A stretch of 64,000 bases of DNA from NCBI RefSeq assembly GCF_002078505.1, contig NZ_LUAV01000035.1:248001-312000 (forward strand), written 5' to 3'. The position numbers and the translations under genes are program-made. The notes below the pieces were generated by a model. It was not told the origin of the DNA. It saw nothing but the letters and a program-made list of their open reading frames with translations, and ran no database searches. Below are positions 33,789 to 42,654 of the stretch, in pieces (positions within the stretch are counted from its first letter, which is position 1; the number at the start of each line of letters is the position of its first letter). Origin of the DNA: Ensifer aridi (GTDB lineage: Bacteria > Pseudomonadota > Alphaproteobacteria > Rhizobiales > Rhizobiaceae).

Positions 33789-33997
33789 CGACTCCGCAAA
33801 AAACGACCCCTACGGCCCGGCAGAAGCGGTCCTTGTTCCTGCGGCGCGGACCGATGGAAAACATCGCGACGGTGCTGATCGCTGCGGGCTTCGTGATGCT
33901 GTTCCAGCCGTTCCTGTTGGCGCTTTACACCTATTCGCTGGCCATGCTGCTGACTGGAACCGTCATGTTCATCATCGTCTCGAAATTTCCGGAGTAA
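33785..33997 (+). CDS. Small DUF2160-type membrane protein (GlpU-like)
   Basis: 70 residues from ATG 33785 (ATGA overlap with the permease stop). A basic N-terminus (TARQKRSLFLRRG) precedes two hydrophobic segments (IATVLIAAGFVMLFQPFLLA and LYTYSLAMLLTGTVMFIIVS). Its position and size match GlpU of the Rhizobium leguminosarum glycerol importer, whose role in the transporter is unclear. Confidence 0.82.
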   Translation: MTTPQKTTPTARQKRSLFLRRGPMENIATVLIAAGFVMLFQPFLLALYTYSLAMLLTGTVMFIIVSKFPE

Positions 33998-34000
33998 GCG

Positions 34001-35090
34001 ATGTCCGAAATCAAGGTCGTAAACCTGCGCAAGCAGTTCGGTGATTTCGTCGCTGTCGAGGATTCGAGTTTCACGGTCCAGGACGGCGAGTTTCTGGCGC
34101 TGCTCGGGCCGTCAGGCTGCGGCAAGACGACGACGCTCAGGATGATCGCCGGGCTCGAGCTGCCGACCAGCGGCAAGATTTATCTCGACGGCGAGGACGT
34201 TACCTTCAACCGGGCGAGCGCCCGCGACATCGCCTTCGTCTTCCAGCTCTTCGCGCTTTATCCGCACATGAATGTGCGCCGGAACATCGGTTTCCCGCTT
34301 CTGTCGCAGGGCGTGCCGAAGGCGGAAATCCGCGCCCGCGTCGAGGAGACCGCGAAGCTCCTGAGGATCGACCACATCCTCGACCGGTCGGTTTCGGGGC
34401 TCGCCGGCGGAGACCGACAGCGCGTTGCGCTCGGCCGCGCGATCATCCGGCGGCCCAAATGCTTCCTGATGGACGAGCCGCTCGGCACGCTCGACGCGGA
34501 GTTCCGCGAGGTCATGGTCCATGAGTTGCGCGAGCTTCACAATCGCATCCATGCGACCACGGTCTACGTGACCCATGACCAGCACGAAGCCATGGCGATG
34601 GCCGACAAGATCGCGGTGATGAACCACGGCGTGATCGAGCAGTTCGGCACGCCGCAGGAAATCTACAATCGTCCGGCCTCGATGTATGTCGCCGATTTCA
34701 TCGGCTCGCCGCCGATGAATTTCATGCGCTTCCATTCGGGGCTCAAGAGAGGGACTCGATCGATCTTCCTCGACGGTGTCGAAGTCGCCGTGCCGGAGGT
34801 GGGGGAGGACGTGGCGCCGGGCGAAATGGCGCTCGGTGTCCGCCCGGAACATATCCGCCTCAGCGATCGATCCCCCATCCGCGGTGCTGTCTATGGCAGC
34901 GAGTATCTGGGCACCAACCAGGTCGTCGCCGTGGAGACCGCCGCCGGCATCGTCAAGGCGCGCGTTTCGGCCGACCGCAGCTTCAGGCTCGGCGAGACTG
35001 TCGGGCTGGAGTTCAATGCGACAAAGCTCGCCGTCTTCGACTGCGCCTCGGGCAGGGCGATCGCATCCTCCCTCTATGCGGAGGCGCGCC

Positions 35091-35098
<8 letters not shown>
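34001..35098 (+). CDS. Polyol/sugar ABC importer ATPase 1 (GlpS-like)
   Basis: 365 residues, MalK/UgpC class with a C-terminal regulatory (TOBE-type) domain. Walker A GPSGCGKTT, Walker B CFLMDEPLGTLD, H-loop VTHDQHEAMAMA. The signature is unusual: SVSGLAGGDRQRVALGRA, with LAGGD instead of LSGGQ. Two different ATPases in one operon are expected for the glycerol-importer type, in which they form a heterodimer. Confidence 0.9.
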
Positions 35099-36098
<1,000 letters not shown>

Positions 36099-36099
36099 T

Positions 36100-36200
36100 G
36101 CTAATGCATGTCGCCCAAAAGTGTGCAGCGCTATTGGGACAACGACATGCATAAAAACGAAGACCTAAAGCACGTCGCATGAGTCTGCTGAAAGCGACGC
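36100..36200. repeat. Rhizobial intergenic palindromic repeat
   Basis: ATGCATGTCG (36104-36113) pairs perfectly with CGACATGCAT (36143-36152) around a smaller CCCAA...TTGGG pair, followed by a second inverted pair CGTCGC (36173-36178) / GCGACG (36194-36199). I recognise this as one of the dispersed intergenic sequences of Sinorhizobium/Rhizobium genomes; copy number cannot be checked here. It separates the transporter genes from the kinase genes. Confidence 0.65.
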
Positions 36201-36223
36201 GCGATCAATCAACAGGTAATTGG

Positions 36224-37867
36224 ATGAGCACGATGAAGCACTTTTTCAACCGCAAGGAAAACATCGTCACCGAAGCGCTGGATGGCTTGCTGCAGACTGC
36301 GCCAGCCGGCACCCTCGCGCGTCTCGACAGCTATCCCGACGTCAAGGTCGTCCTGCGCGGCGACTGGGACAAGGCGAAGGTTGCGGTCGTTTCCGGCGGC
36401 GGGGCCGGCCATGAACCGTCGCATGCGGGCTTTGTCGGGAAAGGCATGTTGACTGCGGCGGTTTCCGGCGAGATTTTCGCCTCGCCGAGTGTCGATGCGG
36501 TGTTGACCGCAATCCGCGCGGTGACCGGGCCGAAGGGCTGCCTGCTGATCGTCAAGAACTACACGGGCGATCGCCTCAATTTTGGGCTCGCGGCGGAAAA
36601 GGCGCGCGTCGAAGGCTTTCGCGTCGAGATGGTAATCGTTGCCGACGACATCGCGCTTCCGGATATCGCTCAGCCGCGCGGCGTCGCCGGAACGCTCTTC
36701 GTCCACAAGATTGCGGGGCACTTGGCCGAGCAGGATGCGGATCTCGAGACGGTTGCCGCTGCCGCCCGCTCGGCCGCGCGCGACATCGTTTCGCTCGGCG
36801 TGTCGCTCTCTTCCTGCTCCATTCCCGGCCAGGCCCATGCGGAACGGCTCGAGGCGGACGAGGGGGAACTGGGGCTCGGCATCCACGGCGAACCCGGCGC
36901 CGAACGGATCGCCCTGCAGGAGGCGCGCAGCATTGTTGCCACCATGTCCGAGCGGCTTTCCAGAGCGCTTCCGGGAGACGGCAGCTATGCGCTTCTCATC
37001 AACAATCTCGGCGCCGTGCCGCCGATCGAGATGGGATTGATCGCCCACACGGTCCTTTCCTCGTCACTCGCCACGCGTGTGAAACTGACGATAGGCCCAG
37101 CGCCGATGATGACGGCGCTCAACATGAACGGCTTTTCGCTGTCGCTCATCCGGCTTGATGGCGAGCGTGAGGCGGCATTGAAGTCGCCCGTCGGCCCACA
37201 TGCGTGGATGCCCGCCGTCGAGCGGCATGATGTCGCCGTTGCACCGGCGATTGTTCGGCCTGCCGCTCAGTCCGTCGCGGCCAGTCACGATCCGGCCGCC
37301 GATCGGCTGATCGCGGCGATCTGCGATCATCTGCTCTCGCTCGAAGCGGAACTCAACCATCTCGACGCCCGAGCCGGCGACGGCGATACCGGCTCAACCG
37401 TGGCGACGGGTTCGCGCAGCGTTCTTGCCCAGATCGAAAGGCTGCCGCTGAAGGACATCGCCGCGACGCTTTCCTCGATCGGCGGCATTCTCAGCACCAG
37501 CATGGGCGGATCGAGCGGCGTGCTCCTGTCGATCTTCTTCACCGCGGCGGCCAAGGCCTATTCGGACACGAAAGACATGGCGGGCGCGCTGCTGTCGGGA
37601 CTCGAACGGATGACCTTCTACGGCGGGGCGGCCGTCGGTGACCGCACGATGGTGGATGCTCTGGATCCGGCGCTGCGCGCCCTCAAGGCGGGCGGTCTCG
37701 CCGCGGCGGCTTCCGCAGCCCGCGCCGGCGCCGATGCGACCCGCGCGATGAAGAAGGCGAAGGCCGGGCGCGCCTCTTATATCGGCGAACGGGATCTCGA
37801 CGGCGTACCAGACCCGGGAGCCATCGCGGTGGCCGCGGTCTTCGAAGTCGCAGCAGGGCTTGCCTAG
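36224..37867 (+). CDS. Single-chain dihydroxyacetone kinase (DhaK-DhaL fusion)
   Basis: 547 residues from ATG 36224 (ATG 36233 is an alternative). The DhaK half has SGGGAGHEPSHAGFVGKGM and the substrate-binding His in GLGIHGEPG (about residue 221). The DhaL half from about residue 365 has the ATP/Mg motif HLDARAGDGDTGSTVATGSR and MGGSSGVLLSIFF. This is the ATP-dependent, one-chain form (as in Citrobacter and eukaryotes), phosphorylating dihydroxyacetone or a related triose. The operon also encodes a complete PTS-type kinase, an unusual doubling. Confidence 0.9.
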   Translation: MSTMKHFFNRKENIVTEALDGLLQTAPAGTLARLDSYPDVKVVLRGDWDKAKVAVVSGGGAGHEPSHAGFVGKGMLTAAVSGEIFASPSVDAVLTAIRAVTGPKGCLLIVKNYTGDRLNFGLAAEKARVEGFRVEMVIVADDIALPDIAQPRGVAGTLFVHKIAGHLAEQDADLETVAAAARSAARDIVSLGVSLSSCSIPGQAHAERLEADEGELGLGIHGEPGAERIALQEARSIVATMSERLSRALPGDGSYALLINNLGAVPPIEMGLIAHTVLSSSLATRVKLTIGPAPMMTALNMNGFSLSLIRLDGEREAALKSPVGPHAWMPAVERHDVAVAPAIVRPAAQSVAASHDPAADRLIAAICDHLLSLEAELNHLDARAGDGDTGSTVATGSRSVLAQIERLPLKDIAATLSSIGGILSTSMGGSSGVLLSIFFTAAAKAYSDTKDMAGALLSGLERMTFYGGAAVGDRTMVDALDPALRALKAGGLAAAASAARAGADATRAMKKAKAGRASYIGERDLDGVPDPGAIAVAAVFEVAAGLA

Positions 37868-37873
37868 AACACG

Positions 37874-37990
37874 ATGATTTCAGGTCGGATCGACCGAAAT
37901 CATAAACGTGATCGACTCTTATAAGTCAGCGCCGGATGCGGGCGGAGAACCGCGCAACTTTTTCCTCATCCCGCGCTAAGCACATGCTCT
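37874..37990. repeat. Intergenic hairpin and rhizobial repeat
   Basis: ATGATTTC-a-GGTCG / CGACC-GAAATCAT (37874-37903) forms a 13-bp stem with one bulge just after the kinase stop. A second inverted pair, 37928-37941 with 37964-37977 (12 of 14), flanks a central GGCGGAGAACCGCGCAAC segment; sequences of this kind recur in rhizobial intergenic regions. Either may reduce read-through into the PTS-type genes. Confidence 0.55.
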
Positions 37991-38046
37991 AACGATGGCG
38001 GCCGATCGCGAGTATGATCGAGAGAGATTGGTAAAAGGTGTTGGTC

Positions 38047-38661
38047 GTGGTGGCACATGCAGCGCTCATAGGCGGGTTGATCGAGGCCTGTCGCGAGGTG
38101 ATTGCCGCCAATGCCGATCATCTGTCGGAACTCGACAGGGCCATCGGCGACGGAGACCACGGCACCAACATGCGTCGCGGCCTGGAGGCGGTCTACGCTG
38201 AGCGAAACCGGCTCGCAGAACTTACTCTGCCGAAAGCACTGGAGGAGATAGGCCTCATTCTCGTCATGAGCGTCGGCGGTGCGGCCGGTCCGCTCTACGG
38301 AACGCTGCTGATCGAGACCGGTCGTCAATTGGCCGGTTCGAACGGACAGATCGAGTTTGCACGCGCGCTCGAGCTTGCCATCACTGCCGTCGCCCGCCGC
38401 GGGCGGGCGAGTCCCGGCGACAAGACGCTGCTCGACGTGCTTTACCCGGTGCATGCCGAAGTGGTAAGGCGCGCGGGACTGGCACACATCTGCGAAGAGG
38501 CGGAACGGGCGGCAAGCCTGACTTTCGGCATGAGGGCGATGCGCGGGCGCGCCGCCTTTCTCGGTGACCGGTCGGTCGGACATGTCGATCCGGGCGCGAA
38601 GAGTTGTGCGCTGCTGACGGCGGCGATCTGTCGTTTCTTGGAGGAGCATTGTCCGGCATGA
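38047..38661 (+). CDS. dhaL: DhaL, ADP-binding subunit of PTS-type dihydroxyacetone kinase
   Basis: 204 residues from GTG 38047 (AAAGG 8 nt upstream; GTG 38038 and TTG 38041 are in the same frame). The ADP/Mg motif is ELDRAIGDGDHGTNMRRGL, followed by SVGGAAGPLYGTLL and GDKTLLDVLYP, as in DhaL. In this system DhaL keeps ADP permanently bound, is rephosphorylated by DhaM, and passes phosphate to dihydroxyacetone on DhaK. ATGA overlap with dhaM. Confidence 0.92.
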   Translation: MVAHAALIGGLIEACREVIAANADHLSELDRAIGDGDHGTNMRRGLEAVYAERNRLAELTLPKALEEIGLILVMSVGGAAGPLYGTLLIETGRQLAGSNGQIEFARALELAITAVARRGRASPGDKTLLDVLYPVHAEVVRRAGLAHICEEAERAASLTFGMRAMRGRAAFLGDRSVGHVDPGAKSCALLTAAICRFLEEHCPA

Positions 38662-39056
38662 CCCCGAAATCTGCAAATGTCGGCATCGTCATCGTTTCGC
38701 ATTCCCCCCTTGTCGCGGAAGGTGCCGCCGACATGGTGCGCCAGATGGTCGGCGACTGCGTGCCGCTCGCCTGGTCGGGCGGCAACGCGGAGGGTGGGCT
38801 CGGCACGCACGCCGCCGGCATCCTTGCCGCCATCGAACGGGCCTGGTCGGATGCCGGGGTAGCCATCTTCGTCGATCTCGGTGGGGCGGAGACGAACAGC
38901 GAAATGGCGATCGAAATGCTCGGGGAGCCGCGGTCCCGAAGAGTGATCATTTGCGACGCGCCTTTGGTCGAGGGGGCGGTGATGGCTGCTGCTGAAGCGT
39001 CGGGCGGGGCGGCTCTTGCCCGCGTCGTGGCGACCGCGGAGGAACTGTCGCCGTGA
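38658..39056 (+). CDS. dhaM: DhaM, phosphotransfer subunit (EIIA-like)
   Basis: 132 residues from ATG 38658 (GGAG upstream; ATGA overlap with dhaL). VGIVIVSHSPLVAEGAADMV contains the active His (about residue 15), and FVDLGGAETNSEMAIEML is typical of the DhaM fold. In E. coli DhaM is fused to HPr and a partial EI domain; here it is a single domain with HPr and EI as separate following genes. Confidence 0.9.
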   Translation: MTPKSANVGIVIVSHSPLVAEGAADMVRQMVGDCVPLAWSGGNAEGGLGTHAAGILAAIERAWSDAGVAIFVDLGGAETNSEMAIEMLGEPRSRRVIICDAPLVEGAVMAAAEASGGAALARVVATAEELSP

Positions 39057-39400
39057 TGGACAACAGGCCGCGACGGGAAGCGCCCGAGGCAGTGGACACG
39101 CAGGGTTACTGTCAGGCGGAGATCGAGGTGACGCACGGCTTCGGGCTGCATGCTCGCCCGTCGGTCGTTTTCACGCGGCTCGCGAAATCGTTTCCCTGCA
39201 CCGTCGAGATCGAGGTCAACGACAGCAACGTCTGGCTGAACGGCAAGAGCATCGTCAAGATCATGGGGGCGAGGATTCGGAGGGGTTCGATCCTGAAAAT
39301 CCGAACCCGAGGCTTGCGCGCCGCGGAAGCGATCCATGCGCTCAAGGCGCTCGTCGAGCGCGATTTCGATGAAGAACAGAAGCATGGCCGAAGCGCTTGA
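39053..39400 (+). CDS. HPr-family phosphocarrier
   Basis: 115 residues. GTG 39053 has GGAGGA 9 nt upstream; ATG 39056 is equally possible. The phospho-acceptor is His33 in HGFGLHARPS, and the regulatory-type Ser is in LNGKSIVKIM (about residue 66). The N-terminal extension of ~20 residues is not usual for HPr. It carries phosphate from the adjacent EI to DhaM. It overlaps both neighbours. Confidence 0.9.
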   Translation: MMDNRPRREAPEAVDTQGYCQAEIEVTHGFGLHARPSVVFTRLAKSFPCTVEIEVNDSNVWLNGKSIVKIMGARIRRGSILKIRTRGLRAAEAIHALKALVERDFDEEQKHGRSA

Positions 39401-40988
39401 AATCCCCGGGGTATCCGCCTCTCCGGGTGTAGGGGTCGGGCCTGTCCATCTCGCCGCCGAATTTACGGCGGAGGCGCTCGCGCCCGGCGACACCGTGGCC
39501 GCGGAAGGCGACCGGCTGCGACAGGCGGTCGCCACCGCCGTCGCGGAGCTCGAGGCTCTCGCGTATCGGTCGGATGAGGAGAGCGCCGGCATTCTCGACT
39601 TCCAGATCGAGATGCTGCTCGATCCGGCTCTCGTCGAAATGGCCGAGGAGCGGATCGTGGCCGGGGATGGCGCCGCACTCGCCTGGTTCGGCGCGCTCGA
39701 CGACTATATCGCCGGTATCGAGGAGGCGCCCGATGAGCAGCTCCGCGCCCGCGCGGTAGACATCGTCGACATCCGCAATCGCGTCCTCAGCGCGCTCACG
39801 GGCCGCCCTCTGGAAGATTTTGCACCCGGTTCGGTCTTCGTCGGCAAGGACCTCGAGCCCAGCCTCTTCCTCGCGCATGACTGGACCGCGGGCGGCGGCA
39901 TCGTCCTCTTCGAAGGCAGCGCCTCCAGCCATGTGGCAATGCTCGCTCGCAGCCGTTCGGTACCCATGCTGGTGGCGACGGGCCGGTTCGAAGTCGCCGC
40001 CGGCGCGCGCGTGCTTGTCGATGCGAGTAATGCCCGAGCCGTTATCGCGCCCGACGATGGGCATGTTCGCGAGGCGAAATCGAGGAAACCTGCAGTAAGG
40101 CCGACCGCCTCGCGCACCGGCGGAGCGATCCAAACCGCCGACGGCGTTGCGATCCGGCTGTCTGCCATCATGAACGATCCGCGTGACCTCGAGGCCATTG
40201 ATCCAGCCTCCTTCGCGGGCATCGGTTTGATGCGGACCGAATTTCTGGTGACTTCGCCCGCGGATGCCTTCGATGAGGAAAAGCACTACGACATCTATCG
40301 GCATGCATTGGATTGGGCCGGCGAATCGCCGGCGATCGTGCGCATGCTCGATCTCGGCGGCGACAAGACATTGCCGGGCCTCGGAGCCAGGAGGAGCGAA
40401 TCCTTCATGGGCCTCCGGGGCATCCGGTTGCTCCTGGCGCGGCCGGAGCTTGCCCGCGCCCAGGCGCGCGCGCTGCTGCGCGCCGCTGTACATGGCAATC
40501 TCGGCGTCCTTTTGCCGATGGTGACGGTCCCGGGGGAACTCGATGCGATGCGGGCGATCTTCGAAGAGGAGTCTACCGCGCTTGGCAAGAGGGGGCTGCA
40601 AACTCGCATGCCGGAGATCGGCATGATGGTGGAGGTGCCGGCGGCGGCGCTGATGCTCGACCGTTTTTCGCGGTCGGACTTCTTCTCTTTCGGGACAAAC
40701 GATCTGGCGCAATATCTTGCGGCTGCCGCAAGGGACGACCAAAGCGTTGCCGCACTTTACGACGCCGCCACGCCTGCGGTCTACAGGGTGATCGCGCAGG
40801 GCGTGGCACTTGCCGAGGCAATGAACAAACCGATCGGGATCTGCGGCGAGATGGCCTCCGACCCCCGGCATATACCGGCGCTCATAGCTGCGGGCCTTCG
40901 CCAATTCTCGGTGGCGCCCAATCGGGTGGCGGACATAGGATCCACAATCGGCGGCATGTGCTCGGATGGCGGGCCGCGGCGGAGATGA
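39384..40988 (+). CDS. ptsI: PTS enzyme I (phosphoenolpyruvate-protein phosphotransferase)
   Basis: 534 residues from ATG 39384 (ATG 39369 possible). Active His183 in LFEGSASSHVAMLARS; the PEP-binding domain has IGLMRTEFLV, LDLGGDKTLPG, MGLRGIRLLL, and the C-terminal FFSFGTNDLAQYLAAAARD and GICGEMASDP. It starts the phosphorelay PEP-EI-HPr-DhaM-DhaL. It appears dedicated to the Dha kinase, since no sugar EII gene is linked. Confidence 0.92.
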   Translation: MAEALEIPGVSASPGVGVGPVHLAAEFTAEALAPGDTVAAEGDRLRQAVATAVAELEALAYRSDEESAGILDFQIEMLLDPALVEMAEERIVAGDGAALAWFGALDDYIAGIEEAPDEQLRARAVDIVDIRNRVLSALTGRPLEDFAPGSVFVGKDLEPSLFLAHDWTAGGGIVLFEGSASSHVAMLARSRSVPMLVATGRFEVAAGARVLVDASNARAVIAPDDGHVREAKSRKPAVRPTASRTGGAIQTADGVAIRLSAIMNDPRDLEAIDPASFAGIGLMRTEFLVTSPADAFDEEKHYDIYRHALDWAGESPAIVRMLDLGGDKTLPGLGARRSESFMGLRGIRLLLARPELARAQARALLRAAVHGNLGVLLPMVTVPGELDAMRAIFEEESTALGKRGLQTRMPEIGMMVEVPAAALMLDRFSRSDFFSFGTNDLAQYLAAAARDDQSVAALYDAATPAVYRVIAQGVALAEAMNKPIGICGEMASDPRHIPALIAAGLRQFSVAPNRVADIGSTIGGMCSDGGPRRR

Positions 40989-40993
40989 AATGA

Positions 40994-41404
40994 ATGTCGC
41001 GCGAGACTGTTGAAGACGCGATCATCGCCTACAAGACGATCCTGGCGCAGATCATCGACAATCGGCCGTCGGGCACCCGTCAGCGGCTCGCCGCGGCGCT
41101 CGGCAAGCATCGCAGCTTCGTCACACAGGTGACGAGTCCGACCTATTCGACCCCGCTGCCGGCGCGGCACCTGGCGACGATCTTCCGCGTCTGCCACTTC
41201 AGCCCCGGTGAGCAGGAGCGCTTCCTTCAGGCCTATCAGTCCGCGCACCCCGGCAAGCTGCCGGATTTCGGGAGCGCGGAGAAGCTGCGCCAGCTCTCGC
41301 TGATCGTTCCCGATCTCGGCGACGAGAAGAGGAACCGCCTGTTCGACGAAGCGATCGAGGAACTCGTACGGAACATGGCGAAACTGGTCGGAACGGTGGA
41401 TTAG
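40994..41404 (+). CDS. Conserved small protein with HTH-like segment, possible regulator
   Basis: 136 residues from ATG 40994 (GGAG 9 nt upstream, 5 bp after the EI stop). The part GTRQRLAAALGKHRSFVTQV resembles an XRE-type helix-turn-helix, followed by a C-terminal helical region (RNRLFDEAIEELVRNMAKLV). I do not recognise a named family. Its position inside the Dha gene set suggests a regulator of the operon. Confidence 0.65.
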   Translation: MSRETVEDAIIAYKTILAQIIDNRPSGTRQRLAAALGKHRSFVTQVTSPTYSTPLPARHLATIFRVCHFSPGEQERFLQAYQSAHPGKLPDFGSAEKLRQLSLIVPDLGDEKRNRLFDEAIEELVRNMAKLVGTVD

Positions 41405-41543
41405 AGGGTCTTGATGTGTTTCAGTACATCGCTGCGCCCCGGCTCTCCATGTTCGAGTTCGATCAAGGCCACCGATGCCGAGATTCTATGCGTTGCGGCG
41501 ATTTGCGCGAAGCAGGAGAGCACGGCGTCGTGGGAGAGGCACG

Positions 41544-42539
41544 ATGAAGAAATTCATGAACCGAGCCGAGACGCTGGTGGCTGAAAGCCTCGCGGGCTTC
41601 GTCGCAGCCCATGAACACATGGTGATCTTCGGAGCCGACAGGAAGTTCGTTCGCCGGCGGAGCCTTCGGCCGGGTAAGGTCGCGCTCATTTCGGGCGGCG
41701 GTTCGGGGCACGAGCCGATGCATGTCGGCTTTGTCGGGAGAGGTATGCTGGACGCCGCGTGCACCGGACATGTATTCACCTCTCCGACGCCGGACCAGAT
41801 CATTGCCGCGATCCGGGAGACTGACGGCGGGGAGGGATGCCTGCTCATCGTCAAGAATTATGACGGCGACGTCATGAACTTCGAGATGGCGGCCGAACTC
41901 GCTGCGGCCGAGCACCGGATCGCCACCGTGATCGTGCGCGACGACGTCAATCCCGGCGGGTCGAAGCGCAGCCAGGGCAGGAGAGGCGTTGCGGGAACGC
42001 TCGTGGTGGAGAAGCTGCTGGGAGCGGCGGCGGAGGCCGGCTGGCGGCTCGACGAGCTCAGCGCACTAGGCGAGGATCTCAACGGCCGCATCCGCACCAT
42101 GGGCGTGTCGCTCAGCGGTGTGACCGTACCGGACACGGAGCGGAAAACCTTCGCGCTCAACGAAGACGAGATGGAGATGGGCGTCGGAATTCACGGAGAG
42201 CCAGGCCGTGCACGGGTCAAATTCGCGGCCGCCGACGAAATCGTGGAAACGATGCTCGAGGCAATCTTGAGCGATCTGGCACGGGACCGGGGCGACAAGC
42301 TGCTCCTCTTCATCAATGGATTCGGTGGCACGCCAGTGTCGGAACTCTATCTCGCCTACAATTCTGCCCGAGCGCGGCTCCAGAGCCTGGGTGTCACAGT
42401 TGCCCGGTCGCTGGTCGGAACCTATGTCACCTCCCTGGACATGGCGGGCCTCTCAATCACCGTTGCCCGCCTCGAGGAGCGAGAGCTTTCCTTGTGGGAC
42501 GCGCCGATCGACACGCCGGTGCTGCGCTGGGGAGGCTGA
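41544..42539 (+). CDS. dhaK: DhaK, dihydroxyacetone-binding subunit of the PTS-type kinase
   Basis: 331 residues from ATG 41544 (GGGAGAGG upstream). GKVALISGGGSGHEPMHVGF and the covalent substrate His217 in GVGIHGEPGRAR identify DhaK. It has no DhaL domain, so it is the partner of the separate DhaL/DhaM. It lies 139 bp after the small HTH-like gene. Together with 38047-40988 it completes a phosphoenolpyruvate-driven triose kinase. Confidence 0.92.
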   Translation: MKKFMNRAETLVAESLAGFVAAHEHMVIFGADRKFVRRRSLRPGKVALISGGGSGHEPMHVGFVGRGMLDAACTGHVFTSPTPDQIIAAIRETDGGEGCLLIVKNYDGDVMNFEMAAELAAAEHRIATVIVRDDVNPGGSKRSQGRRGVAGTLVVEKLLGAAAEAGWRLDELSALGEDLNGRIRTMGVSLSGVTVPDTERKTFALNEDEMEMGVGIHGEPGRARVKFAAADEIVETMLEAILSDLARDRGDKLLLFINGFGGTPVSELYLAYNSARARLQSLGVTVARSLVGTYVTSLDMAGLSITVARLEERELSLWDAPIDTPVLRWGG

Positions 42540-42601
42540 TCGGATATTTTCGGAGGTGTCGCTTGGCAGTTAATCGTAAGATGTGATCACCTCGGTGGCT
42601 T

Positions 42602-42645
42602 CGCCATGGAACGATACCGGTTCGCAGCCTGTATCGTCCATGGCG
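42602..42645. terminator. Strong bidirectional hairpin between convergent operons
   Basis: CGCCATGGAACGATAC (42602-42617) pairs with GTATCGTCCATGGCG (42631-42645): 15 bp with one bulged A, loop of 13 nt. It lies between the end of dhaK (plus) and the end of the peptide-importer gene (minus), the normal place for a shared terminator, though no long U tract follows. Confidence 0.7.
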
Positions 42646-42654
42646 GTCCAATCG

